From Lachnospiraceae bacterium (GTDB taxonomy: Bacteria; Bacillota; Clostridia; Lachnospirales; Lachnospiraceae): DNA of 36,507 nucleotides. Under the pieces are notes generated by a model, which saw only the letters and a program-made list of their open reading frames with translations, did no database searches and was not told the DNA's origin. Each line of letters begins with the position of its first letter. Position 1 is the stretch's first letter. This document shows positions 1 to 7,236 of the stretch, one piece after another. The position numbers were made by a program, and so were the translations under genes. The stretch is from contig SVFO01000020.1 of NCBI GenBank assembly GCA_015056795.1, positions 31,607 to 68,113 on the forward strand, read 5' to 3'.

Positions 1-149
1 CGACTTTTTTGCGTGCCCTTCGGCACGTCCCTCGCAATCGCTCGGGATCGCAGAATTTTTGCAAAAATTCTGCGACTTTTTTGCGTGCCCTTCGGCACGT
101 CCCTCGCAATCGCTCGGGATCGCAGAATTTTTGCAAAAATTCTGCGACT
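1..149. repeat. Two tandem copies of a 72-bp hairpin-rich repeat
   Basis: Copies run 1-72 and 73-144 and look identical, followed by the first bases of a third. Each holds a small hairpin (CGTGCC/GGCACG around CTTC) and a 28-bp perfect palindrome (first at 48-75) made of TCGCAGAATTTTT and its complement around GC. The palindrome is followed by CTTTTTT, so each unit resembles an intrinsic terminator on the + strand. The left edge is cut, so the array may continue. There are no unique spacers, so it is not CRISPR. It is probably a dispersed intergenic element of this genome or a tandem terminator for an upstream gene. Confidence 0.85.
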
Positions 150-243
150 ATTATACAATAATTCATGGGTATTTGCAATCTTTCTTTTCGCGCGGGAAAG
201 CGGCATGTCATTCTTCGCGCAGGAGCCCTGGAATTCTTGTGAC

Positions 244-272
244 TTGAAATCTTATGGGAATGTTGATATAAT
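244..272 (+). promoter_or_regulatory. SigA-type promoter
   Basis: A -35 TTGAAA (244-249) and a -10 TATAAT (267-272) are separated by exactly 17 bp. An AGGAGG ribosome site at 279-284 lies 8 nt before the ATG at 293, so the leader is very short. Between the repeats and this promoter (150-243) I see no other element. Confidence 0.75.
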
Positions 273-292
273 ACACGCAGGAGGAGATTCGT

Positions 293-1798
293 ATGGCTAT
301 TTTTTTAAGGATATTTTTGTTTTTTATGGCTTTTACGGTCGTGCCGATGCAAACCTATCTTAGGAAATCGCGGGAGGCGAGGGAACGTCAGGCACGGGAA
401 ATTCAGGTGATTGAAGAACAAAAGGATAGACAGGTGACGAAGCAAAAGAATCCAAGTTATTTTCTGGATATTCGGAATGCCAATCGCCCTGAGGTAATCG
501 GTGTTGAACTGCGGGACGAAAGTACGGCGGGAGACTTGGGAGAGGCCAGAGTTTCCGACGTTTACAAGATAGAATACATGTCCAGCGGAGTTGTGGGCCT
601 TGTGGGCGTTCCTGTTCGCATCACCTATCAGGAGAGTGCTGCGCCTCGTCTGACCTTTTATTATGATGAGGATGAGCTTCGCGGCATCCCGGAGCGTAAC
701 CTGATTATTCTGCATGAGGATGCAGAAGGATCCTATGTACAGGTTGGTCAGGAAAGCATCAATGAAGAGGAAAATACCATTTCCGTAGCAATTTCGGAGC
801 CCGGTATCTATTTGATGGCGGATTGCTACCAGTGGTACACTGTATGGGGTGTAGACATGTCTGATTATGCTTATGAGGTAGACCCCACCATGTATCCTTC
901 TGCTTGGGAGCGGGAATGTGATACGGGTTCCATTTTGGAGCTTGCAGATAAAAAATGGGCCATGGAAAATGCCCCCGTATTCCATGTATCCACGGCAAGT
1001 GAGCTTGCTAGCGTAGTATATTATAACAATGCCATTATGGACTATGGTGCGCAGGGGGGAGAGCTCTATGTCTATCTGGAGGATGACATTGACCTTGCGG
1101 GATACAGTTGGGTACCCATGGGTTGGACGGGAACGATGAGTAACCGCTTTGATGGCGTATTTGACGGGCAGGGACATACCATCTCGAACATGACCATGGA
1201 TCCGTCCAACGAGAGCCATGTCGCATTTATTGGCTATTCCACGGGCGTAGTAGTAAAGAACGTTACCTTCAAGGATGCAACCGTGATTGGCGGCAGCTAC
1301 ACCGGAATTGTCGGTGGCGAGATCTATATTTCAAGGGAGTGGGAAAATGTTCACGTGAGCGGCGTTATTGCAGATGCCAGAGGTGAGGTTGGAAGCATCG
1401 TCGGAAGGGAAGCATACCTGCATTTCAAGAATTGTTCCGCAGACGTGGTTCTTAGCAATCCGACAGGAGGAGCAGATCAGCCGATCGAGTATTTCTCCCA
1501 TCGATTAGAGGTGGTTGCGAATACGCCCGCTACCGAGGATTTCCAGCTGACCTACGAAGAAGATGGCAGCGTTACACGTACTACATCAGAGGAATATTTC
1601 CGTAACCTTTGCTGGCATTTGGATGCGGACGGAGTTTTGGTGTTGCAAAGAGGCGCAGATAATGAATTGAACCTGGATCCTGCAGAATTCTTTGACAGTT
1701 ATCTCAAGGAAGGCCATAAATGTGAAATTTGGTTGGAAGCCTTTACAGGAGAAACCTATACGAGGGTGAGCAACGTTCTGGAATATCCTAAGCAATAA
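293..1798 (+). CDS. Exported or membrane-anchored beta-helix (GLUG-like) protein
   Basis: A 501-residue protein with a hydrophobic N-terminus (about residues 2-20) followed at once by a charged RKSREARERQ stretch, which reads as a signal anchor. The middle (about 70-190) is all-beta-like and unrecognised. From about 235 to 400 there are short repeats of the type FDGVFDGQGHTISNM and NVTFKDATVIGGSYTGIVGG, the pattern of right-handed beta-helix/GLUG repeats in clostridial surface proteins. No catalytic motif or LPXTG sorting signal is visible. The role is unknown; extracytoplasmic binding or adhesion is an inference. The start is fixed by AGGAGG 8 nt upstream. It is monocistronic, with its own promoter and a terminator 16 nt after the stop. 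Confidence 0.8.
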   Translation: MAIFLRIFLFFMAFTVVPMQTYLRKSREARERQAREIQVIEEQKDRQVTKQKNPSYFLDIRNANRPEVIGVELRDESTAGDLGEARVSDVYKIEYMSSGVVGLVGVPVRITYQESAAPRLTFYYDEDELRGIPERNLIILHEDAEGSYVQVGQESINEEENTISVAISEPGIYLMADCYQWYTVWGVDMSDYAYEVDPTMYPSAWERECDTGSILELADKKWAMENAPVFHVSTASELASVVYYNNAIMDYGAQGGELYVYLEDDIDLAGYSWVPMGWTGTMSNRFDGVFDGQGHTISNMTMDPSNESHVAFIGYSTGVVVKNVTFKDATVIGGSYTGIVGGEIYISREWENVHVSGVIADARGEVGSIVGREAYLHFKNCSADVVLSNPTGGADQPIEYFSHRLEVVANTPATEDFQLTYEEDGSVTRTTSEEYFRNLCWHLDADGVLVLQRGADNELNLDPAEFFDSYLKEGHKCEIWLEAFTGETYTRVSNVLEYPKQ

Positions 1799-1813
1799 AA
1801 GATAAATGGACGT

Positions 1814-1846
1814 AAAAAAGGCAAGAGCTGGTCTCTTGCCTTTTCT
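1814..1846. terminator. Bidirectional intrinsic terminator
   Basis: AAAGGCAAGA and TCTTGCCTTT form a perfect stem around a short loop, with A-rich sequence before and T-rich sequence after. It lies between the converging ends of the beta-helix gene (+) and the GGDEF gene (-) and can serve both. Confidence 0.85.
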
Positions 1847-1907
1847 TATAAGCTGCCTTTTCTCATGATGAGCCAGGCATCGCATGCGTCTGATTTATTT
1901 GGCTGCA

Positions 1908-3260
1908 TTAATGAGCAGAGGCAGCCTTGTTTTGTATCAGCATTTTATTTGCACGCTTCAATACGTCATTACAGGAATGATCCTGCTTCGCGTCAAAGAA
2001 AGCAATTCCCTTTGCCAGCGATAAGTCTTTTTTCACGGCTTCGTTTTCATCGGCTAATTTCTTCTGTTCAGCTTCAAGGACGCTTAAGGAATGCTCCAGA
2101 TCCTTTGCAGTAAAGTCTTGCGCCAACACAATAAATTCATCGCTGCCAATTCGGAATATGGTTTCTGGATCGAATGCCTGTAGCAAAAGAGTCGAAGCAT
2201 CGAAAATCACCTGGTCACCTGCGTTTAGGCCATATTCGTCATTAATCTGTCTAAGTCCATTCACGTCAAACAGGGCAATACAAAAATCTGCCACACCGTC
2301 AGCAATCTTCAAATCTATGTCTCGCGTAAGCTGTTGATAAGCCATCTTGTTTCCAACACCCGTCAAGGGATCCGTGACGTCCTGCTCATGAACGTAGGAA
2401 GCATATTGCCGCATGTCCTGTCGCGTCTGCTTGATTTTGTTTTCCAGAGCCTCGAAGGTGCCTACGTGAGAAGGAGAATCTTCCTTCGCTTCGGCAGTGC
2501 GCTTGGAAGGCCTGGAGTGGAATTCCTCAGGAGGAGCCATTTCCTTGTTCAACGTTTGAACCTCCTCGGACAGGGAGGAAAGCTCATCGGACAGGACACG
2601 GAACTTCCTCTGAAAACGATTGGAAATTAATACAACAATAAAGGCACCGGCCAGCAGCGAGAGTGTACAGATGATCAGGATGCTTGCCGTGTGCATGGCG
2701 ATGATATCCTCAAACCAAGCGGCATCATAGTCCACACCGATGATGCAGACAAGACTTCCGTTGGAATCATACACAGGGCTGTAGGCACTGTAGAATTTTC
2801 CCCAGCGATCAGCAAAGGGATCTTTGTCAACGGAAGCTGTTCCGTGGCTGGCCCTCTCCAGTGCCTCCGTGTGAACGACGGATTCACCGTATTTTCCCGG
2901 ATCCACGGGATCTGGGTCAGCGAGGAAGACAAAATCTTTTTCACCAGCTTGCTTTACTGCGTAGATATATTTCATGTCCATGTGATCGAGAAATAGTCGC
3001 AGGGAGCTGAGAACCTTCTGGAAATTTTCTGAGTTGGTCTCCGCATCTTGGGCAGAGATGGACGATAAGAGATCTCCGTCCATGGAGGCCGCCGCAATGT
3101 TCGCAGCATCCAGCATCTTGCTTTGGAGCAAGGCAGTCATGCCTTCCTTTGACTGCGACGTCAAAACGATACCTAAGACCAAATTCAGCGCCAATAAAAA
3201 AGTACAGGCAAGTATGAGATACTTTGTTGCAGTACTGATCCTTTTCTTATTTTTATTCAT
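1908..3260 (-). CDS. Membrane dCache-GGDEF protein, putative diguanylate cyclase
   Basis: 450 residues. TM1 is at about 14-36, an extracytoplasmic dCache-like sensor at about 40-180 (with a YSPVYDSNGSLVCIIGVD segment), TM2 at about 190-213, a coiled linker at about 215-290 and a GGDEF domain at about 292-445. The domain begins with DPLTGVGNK and has FDVNGLRQIND, so it is clearly of this family. The signature loop is GSDEF (372-376) rather than GGDEF, and there is no RxxD inhibitory site where one would be expected. Known family role: synthesis of c-di-GMP from two GTP in response to an external ligand. Whether the Ser substitution permits catalysis cannot be decided here; a degenerate c-di-GMP or GTP sensor is the alternative. 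It is a single gene with its own promoter. Confidence 0.88.
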   Translation of the reverse strand: MNKNKKRISTATKYLILACTFLLALNLVLGIVLTSQSKEGMTALLQSKMLDAANIAAASMDGDLLSSISAQDAETNSENFQKVLSSLRLFLDHMDMKYIYAVKQAGEKDFVFLADPDPVDPGKYGESVVHTEALERASHGTASVDKDPFADRWGKFYSAYSPVYDSNGSLVCIIGVDYDAAWFEDIIAMHTASILIICTLSLLAGAFIVVLISNRFQRKFRVLSDELSSLSEEVQTLNKEMAPPEEFHSRPSKRTAEAKEDSPSHVGTFEALENKIKQTRQDMRQYASYVHEQDVTDPLTGVGNKMAYQQLTRDIDLKIADGVADFCIALFDVNGLRQINDEYGLNAGDQVIFDASTLLLQAFDPETIFRIGSDEFIVLAQDFTAKDLEHSLSVLEAEQKKLADENEAVKKDLSLAKGIAFFDAKQDHSCNDVLKRANKMLIQNKAASAH

Positions 3261-3310
3261 GGTAATAAATCCTCATATATGACAGGCACCCACACATCTA
3301 ACCTACATAG

Positions 3311-3337
3311 TTTATAGTATGAAATTTAAAAAGTCAA
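3311..3337 (-). promoter_or_regulatory. Candidate promoter of the GGDEF gene
   Basis: On the minus strand, TTGACT (3337-3332) is followed after 15 bp by TATAAA (3316-3311). The spacing is short, so the exact boxes are uncertain. The region 3338-3395 is AT-rich and contains nothing else I can name. Confidence 0.45.
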
Positions 3338-3422
3338 TCACACTCTTGCGACTAAGTTCATTTATAACAAAATTGTTTCAATTTGGTGATTTCGCATGAA
3401 GAATTCGCGTCTTGCCCATCAT

Positions 3423-3451
3423 TTGACAAAGCATAGGCCGTATGTTAGAAT
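3423..3451 (+). promoter_or_regulatory. SigA promoter for the NiCo riboswitch transcript
   Basis: A consensus TTGACA (3423-3428) is followed after 17 bp by TAGAAT (3446-3451). The predicted start near 3458 is about 45 nt before the riboswitch aptamer. The promoter lies inside a short open frame (3396-3620), which argues against that frame being a gene. Confidence 0.85.
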
Positions 3452-3499
3452 AAGAAAAACTCTTTGCACTGCAATCTACACGGAAGTGCATCTACAGTA

Positions 3500-3593
3500 C
3501 AAACTGAGCAGGCAATGCGCTCTCGCGGGCGCGTGTGGCCGGGTCGTGAATACGACAGCAGATGGAAGCATAAGGTATATCTGCGGGACAGAT
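3500..3593 (+). ncRNA. NiCo (czcD motif) riboswitch aptamer
   Basis: The aptamer shows the conserved core of the NiCo riboswitch family: CUGAGCAGGCAAUG (from 3504), then a helix ending in GCCGGG, then a helix ending ACGACAGCAGAU, and finally AUCUGCGGGACAG (to 3591). The order, the internal-loop purines and the four-helix junction layout match the known class, which binds Ni2+/Co2+ cooperatively and controls metal exporters. It lies directly upstream of a CDF exporter, the classical partner gene. Identification is from remembered consensus; no covariance search was run. Confidence 0.92.
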
Positions 3594-3618
3594 TTTTGTT
3601 CCGGGATATGCTTTTTTT
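3575..3618 (+). terminator. Riboswitch-controlled intrinsic terminator
   Basis: GTATATCTGCGGGAC pairs with GTTCCGGGATATGC (with G-U pairs) and is followed by seven T residues (3612-3618). The 5' arm uses the AUCUGCGGGAC bases that close the last aptamer helix, so the two folds exclude each other. Metal binding should stabilise the aptamer, prevent the terminator and switch downstream genes on. Confidence 0.88.
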
Positions 3619-3666
3619 AATCCCGAGACAGTGAAATGATAATCTGTGTGAATGGAGGAGCTTGCC

Positions 3667-4644
3667 ATGGATGAGAAAAAGATTCTAAAGAAATTGTCTC
3701 GAATTGGTATCTTGGGAAACGTGCTTTTAGCTGCTTTTAAATTGTTTTCTGGTATTCTTGGAAAATCTGGAGCCATGATTTCCGATGCCGTGCATTCCCT
3801 GTCGGACGTGTTTGCAACGCTGATCGCCTATGTTGGCGTTAGGCTGTCGCAGCAAGAGGAGGATGCGGAGCATCCCTATGGACATGAACGGTTGGAGTGT
3901 GTTGCTTCCCTGATCTTGGGACTGATTCTGGCCGGAACAGGCATTGGCATCGGTTATGCAGGCATTCATAAGCTTCTATACGATAATCAAACCATCGAGA
4001 TTCCCACTGCCTTACCGCTCGTAGCAGCAATCGTCTCCATCATTGTCAAGGAGGGCATGTTCTGGTACACTTATATCTATGCGAAGAAGCTGGATTCCGC
4101 GGCATTTAAGGCAGATGCTTGGCATCATCGCTCAGATGCAATTTCCTCCGTTGGATCCTTTATCGGCATTGGCATGGCAAAGCTGGGCTTCCCCTTTATG
4201 GATCCGATTGCCAGCGTCATTATTTGTATTTTTATTCTCAAGGTTGCCTATGACATTTCGATGGATGCCTTGAATAAAATGCTCGATACCTCCTGCGACA
4301 ATGCAATGGAGCAAAACATTAAAGCCTTTGTTGAAGGGCAGCCAGGCGTAAAGCATATTGATCTTCTTCGCACCAGACAGTTTGGAAATAAGCTGTATGT
4401 TGATCTCGAAATCGCGGTACAAAGGGACATCTCATTGGTCGATGCCCATGAAATTGCAGAGAATGTACATGACGCCGTGGAGAACAACTTCCCCAACGTG
4501 AAGCACGTGATGATTCACGTCAATCCCGAGGAAAAGCAATCCACAGAGATGGCATGTGCGTGTGAGACGGATGCGGAGAAAGAAGATTCAAGGGAAGAGA
4601 CTGGCAGTAATGAATTGGACAACAGACATGCAGAGCAGCAATAA
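3667..4644 (+). CDS. Cation diffusion facilitator, probable Co2+/Ni2+ exporter
   Basis: 325 residues. The start chosen is the ATG at 3667, because GGAGGAG (3654-3660) sits 6 nt before it and overlaps an in-frame ATG at 3652. About six membrane segments fill residues 12-200. The metal-site motifs DAVHSLSD (D40, H43, D47) and HHRSD (near 153-157) are present, followed by a cytoplasmic dimerisation domain with DVxxxR-type beta strands and HVNPEEK. The acidic, Cys-containing tail (from about 295) may also touch metal. CDF proteins exchange cytoplasmic divalent metal for protons. The NiCo riboswitch upstream points to Co2+/Ni2+ as substrate rather than Zn2+. It is the first gene of a four-gene run. 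Confidence 0.93.
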   Translation: MDEKKILKKLSRIGILGNVLLAAFKLFSGILGKSGAMISDAVHSLSDVFATLIAYVGVRLSQQEEDAEHPYGHERLECVASLILGLILAGTGIGIGYAGIHKLLYDNQTIEIPTALPLVAAIVSIIVKEGMFWYTYIYAKKLDSAAFKADAWHHRSDAISSVGSFIGIGMAKLGFPFMDPIASVIICIFILKVAYDISMDALNKMLDTSCDNAMEQNIKAFVEGQPGVKHIDLLRTRQFGNKLYVDLEIAVQRDISLVDAHEIAENVHDAVENNFPNVKHVMIHVNPEEKQSTEMACACETDAEKEDSREETGSNELDNRHAEQQ

Positions 4645-4659
4645 GGAGTATGAAAGAAT

Positions 4660-5532
4660 ATGCACTTTGTGGACGCGAAGGGAATTCTCACTGGAAGCAG
4701 TGGGCATTATGGAATGAATCTATATCGCGGGTGCACGCATGGCTGCATTTACTGTGACAGCAGGAGCAAGTGCTATCAGTTTACGCACGACTTTGAAGAC
4801 ATCGAAGTAAAGCAAAATGCGCCAGAGCTTTTGGAGGCAGCACTGAAGTCGAAGCGAAAGAAGGGCATGATCGGGACGGGATCGATGTCAGATCCCTACA
4901 TGCACTGTGAGGAACAGCTGCGCCTGACGAGAAAGTGTCTTGAGGTCATCCTGCGGCAAGGATTTGGCGTGGCCGTGCAGACAAAATCAGACCGTATTTT
5001 GCAGGATATTGATTTGCTGGAGAAAATCAACCGAGAAGCAAAATGCGTGGTGCAGATAACATTGACAACCTATGACGATGAGCTTTGCCGCATCATCGAA
5101 CCCAATGTTTGTAATACCAAGCGGCGCATTGAGGTGCTGGAGAAGCTGCAGGAGCGCGGCATTCCGACAGTGGTCTGGCTGACGCCGATTCTCCCCTTCA
5201 TCAATGATACGGAGGAGAATGTCAAGGCAATCTTGGAGGAATGCATTCGTGTCGGCGTCAAGGGCATCATATGCTTTGACATGGGACTGACCCTGCGAGA
5301 GGGTGACAGAGAGTACTATTATGCAGCGCTGGACAAGCATTTCCCAGGATTGAAGCAACAATACATTCAGCGCTACGGAAATGCGTATGAGCTACCTAGC
5401 CCAAAATCCAGGGAGCTGATGTCGTTATTTAGGAACACCTGTAAAGCCCATGGTATCATGTACTCTCCCGAGGAGTGCTTCCGATATATGCAGGAGATAC
5501 CTGAAAAATACGAGCAGATGAGCCTTTTTTGA
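4660..5532 (+). CDS. SPL-family radical SAM protein
   Basis: 290 residues, starting 15 nt after the CDF gene with AAGGAG upstream. The radical SAM cluster motif CTHGCIYC (C25, C29, C32) binds a [4Fe-4S] cluster with S-adenosylmethionine. The following GMIGTGSMSDPYMHCE and VAVQTKSDRILQDIDLL segments are typical of the SPL-like (spore photoproduct lyase-related) family found widely outside sporulation. The length fits that family, and the substrate of these small members is unknown. There is no promoter or terminator between it and its neighbours, so it should be co-transcribed with the metal exporter. The functional link to Ni/Co is an inference from the operon only. Confidence 0.87.
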   Translation: MHFVDAKGILTGSSGHYGMNLYRGCTHGCIYCDSRSKCYQFTHDFEDIEVKQNAPELLEAALKSKRKKGMIGTGSMSDPYMHCEEQLRLTRKCLEVILRQGFGVAVQTKSDRILQDIDLLEKINREAKCVVQITLTTYDDELCRIIEPNVCNTKRRIEVLEKLQERGIPTVVWLTPILPFINDTEENVKAILEECIRVGVKGIICFDMGLTLREGDREYYYAALDKHFPGLKQQYIQRYGNAYELPSPKSRELMSLFRNTCKAHGIMYSPEECFRYMQEIPEKYEQMSLF

Positions 5533-5547
5533 ATGGAGTGGAAACGC

Positions 5548-6441
5548 ATGAAGATTTCCTATCATCTTCCAGGACTATTTGAATTCTATGATTTATACAA
5601 GGTATTTCTTCCACTTTTTCGGGAGCATATGGAATATTTTTATGATTGGTGTGAAATTGGTTCCATTTATGGCGCCCCATGGGACTGTATCTGGGGCGGG
5701 GGCCGCGTGGGCTTTGGGGAAGAGCATCCAGAAAATGTCGCCGCGCTCATGAAGGAATATGACATTTCTGCATGTCTTACATTCAGCAATTCCCTGCTTA
5801 GAAAAGAGCATCTTTCTGATAGGAAATGTAATGAATTATGTGCCCTGTTTGAGAAGAACGGAGTAGCGCAGAATGGAATTGTAATCTATTCCGATTTGTT
5901 GTTGGATTACATAAAGTCAAAGTATCCTGCGTATTATTTTGTCTCCTCGACGACGAAGGTACTGATGGATTTTCAACAGCTAGAGGAGGAATTAAATCGT
6001 GAGGATTTCCGCTATGTCGTTCCTGATTTTCGGCTGAATAAAGAATTGGAAAAGCTAGATACATTGACGGACGTGCAAAAGCGGAAGGTAGAATTTTTGT
6101 GTAACGAATGCTGCTGGTTTGAGTGCCATGACAGAAAGAATTGCTATGAAAATGTCAGCCGAAAAAGCCTCGGGGAAAACTGCGAGGAACATGTTTGTGT
6201 TTCACCAACTGCGACGCGAGGCTACCGATTTTCTGATGCGATGCAGAATCCTGGCTTTATCGGCATTGATGACATTCAGAAGATCTATGCGCCGAAGGGC
6301 TTTTCTGAGTATAAGATCGAAGGACGCGGTCTGGGTAGCGCGATCGTGCTAGAATTTTTACTTTACTACCTGACCAAGCCAGAGTATCAACTGAAGGTGA
6401 GGGAAGAGATTTACTTGGACAGCATGTTGGATTTGTTTTAG
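5548..6441 (+). CDS. U32-peptidase-like TIM-barrel protein with a Cys cluster
   Basis: About 297 residues. I prefer the ATG at 5548 (GGAGTGG upstream) over the in-frame ATG at 5533, which abuts the previous stop and has no ribosome site. I do not recognise a named gene. The protein has an early EIGSIYGAPWD strand, a mid segment FRYVVPDFRLNKE, a cysteine-rich stretch CNECCWFECHDRKNC, and near the C-terminus EYKIEGRGL, which resembles the FKIEGR signature of U32 (UbiU/PrtC/RlhA-type) proteins. In that family four Cys hold an Fe-S cluster. I infer a cytosolic Fe-S TIM-barrel protein acting on a small substrate or RNA. Its place next to a radical SAM gene suggests a shared modification pathway. 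Confidence 0.6.
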   Translation: MKISYHLPGLFEFYDLYKVFLPLFREHMEYFYDWCEIGSIYGAPWDCIWGGGRVGFGEEHPENVAALMKEYDISACLTFSNSLLRKEHLSDRKCNELCALFEKNGVAQNGIVIYSDLLLDYIKSKYPAYYFVSSTTKVLMDFQQLEEELNREDFRYVVPDFRLNKELEKLDTLTDVQKRKVEFLCNECCWFECHDRKNCYENVSRKSLGENCEEHVCVSPTATRGYRFSDAMQNPGFIGIDDIQKIYAPKGFSEYKIEGRGLGSAIVLEFLLYYLTKPEYQLKVREEIYLDSMLDLF

Positions 6442-6457
6442 GGAGAATTGCGGGAGA

Positions 6458-7114
6458 ATGAATATTTACGTAGATTTTGACGACTGCTTATGTGAAACCG
6501 CGCGGCATTTTTCGGAGCTTGTTGTAGAGCTGTTCGGAAAGCATGTGCCATACGAGGACATGAAGTACTTTGATTTGCAGAAATCCTTTTCTTTGACGCG
6601 AGAGCAGTATGAACATATGATGATCAAAGCACACAATCCAGAAATTCTGCTGTCTTATGAGGAGACGCCTGGCGCTGTCGAAACACTAAATGAGTGGATT
6701 GACAGGGGATATGAGGTGTCCATTATTACGGGGCGACCAAGCAGTTCTTATGAGCCTTCGCGCCTTTGGCTGGATCAGCATGGACTGGAACGAGCGAAGC
6801 TGTTTTGCCTGAATAAATATGGACGGACTGGCTTTATCAAAGAGAGTGATTTCAATCTGGAGCTGGAAGATTTTTATCAGATGCATTTTGATTATGCCAT
6901 AGAGGATTCTCCGGCGGCATTTAGATTTTTTGAGCGTTGGCCGAGCTTAAAGGTGTTAGTCTATGATCGGCCATGGAATCAAGAGTGTGAGCTTTTTGGC
7001 AAAGAGTATAGACGATGCACGGGCTGGGAAATGATCAGGGCTATGGTGAAACAAGAATCAAGAGAAATGAGAAAGACGAAAAGGAATATCGATTCGGTGT
7101 ATCAAGCTGAATGA
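6458..7114 (+). CDS. HAD-superfamily phosphatase, NT5C (5'-nucleotidase) type
   Basis: 218 residues starting 16 nt after the previous gene. The HAD nucleophile motif is DFDDC (D6 and D8), motif II is SIITGRPS and the acidic motif is IEDSP. This arrangement fits the 5'(3')-deoxyribonucleotidase/YqfW-like group, which removes phosphate from small nucleotides. A housecleaning phosphatase or a step in the pathway of the two upstream enzymes are both possible. It is the last gene before a strong terminator, so the four genes end together. The C-terminal 20 residues are basic and poorly conserved in appearance. Confidence 0.78.
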   Translation: MNIYVDFDDCLCETARHFSELVVELFGKHVPYEDMKYFDLQKSFSLTREQYEHMMIKAHNPEILLSYEETPGAVETLNEWIDRGYEVSIITGRPSSSYEPSRLWLDQHGLERAKLFCLNKYGRTGFIKESDFNLELEDFYQMHFDYAIEDSPAAFRFFERWPSLKVLVYDRPWNQECELFGKEYRRCTGWEMIRAMVKQESREMRKTKRNIDSVYQAE

Positions 7115-7122
7115 GAGCATGA

Positions 7123-7155
7123 AGCGTGTGAAGGATTTACTTCGCACGCTTTTTC
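7123..7155 (+). terminator. Intrinsic terminator ending the NiCo-riboswitch unit
   Basis: An 11-bp perfect stem, AGCGTGTGAAG with CTTCGCACGCT (one G-T-type pair), has a six-base loop and is followed by TTTTC. It begins 9 nt after the HAD stop and ends just before the copper promoter, separating the two metal units. Confidence 0.9.
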
Positions 7156-7158
7156 TTA

Positions 7159-7188
7159 TTGACAACATACTCCGATGGGGTATATGAT
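7159..7188 (+). promoter_or_regulatory. Promoter of the copper operon
   Basis: A consensus -35 TTGACA (7159-7164) is followed by TATGAT (7183-7188) after 18 bp, or by the overlapping TATATG after 16. The spacer is occupied by a CsoR-type operator, as expected for repression by occlusion. Confidence 0.8.
7167..7183. promoter_or_regulatory. CsoR operator 1 (inside the promoter spacer)
   Basis: ATACTCCGATGGGGTAT is a near-palindrome with the TAC(T/C)CC...GGGGTA form recognised by CsoR repressors. It lies between the -35 and -10 boxes. Confidence 0.75.
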
Positions 7189-7201
7189 AGCAAATAGATG
7201 G

Positions 7202-7218
7202 ATACCCTATAGGGGTAT
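7202..7218. promoter_or_regulatory. CsoR operator 2 (downstream of the start site)
   Basis: ATACCCTATAGGGGTAT is a stronger copy of operator 1. Its centre is 35 bp downstream of the first, so the two sites lie at slightly more than three helical turns. It falls in the short leader just after the expected transcription start. Confidence 0.75.
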
Positions 7219-7236
7219 ATGTGAAAGGAGATTCTA

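Noticed and set aside
1..149. Possible CRISPR array
   Set aside because: The two units are directly adjacent with no variable spacers, and no cas gene is nearby.
13..363. An open frame through the left-end repeats
   Set aside because: It translates the two 72-bp repeats and overlaps the promoter and the start of the beta-helix gene. The apparent protein repeat only mirrors the DNA repeat.
305..1219. A 304-codon minus-strand open frame
   Set aside because: It is antisense to the beta-helix gene, which has a consensus promoter and ribosome site.
3396..3620. A 74-codon open frame upstream of the CDF gene
   Set aside because: It contains the promoter, the NiCo aptamer and the terminator, and has no ribosome site. 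The structured RNA explains the sequence.
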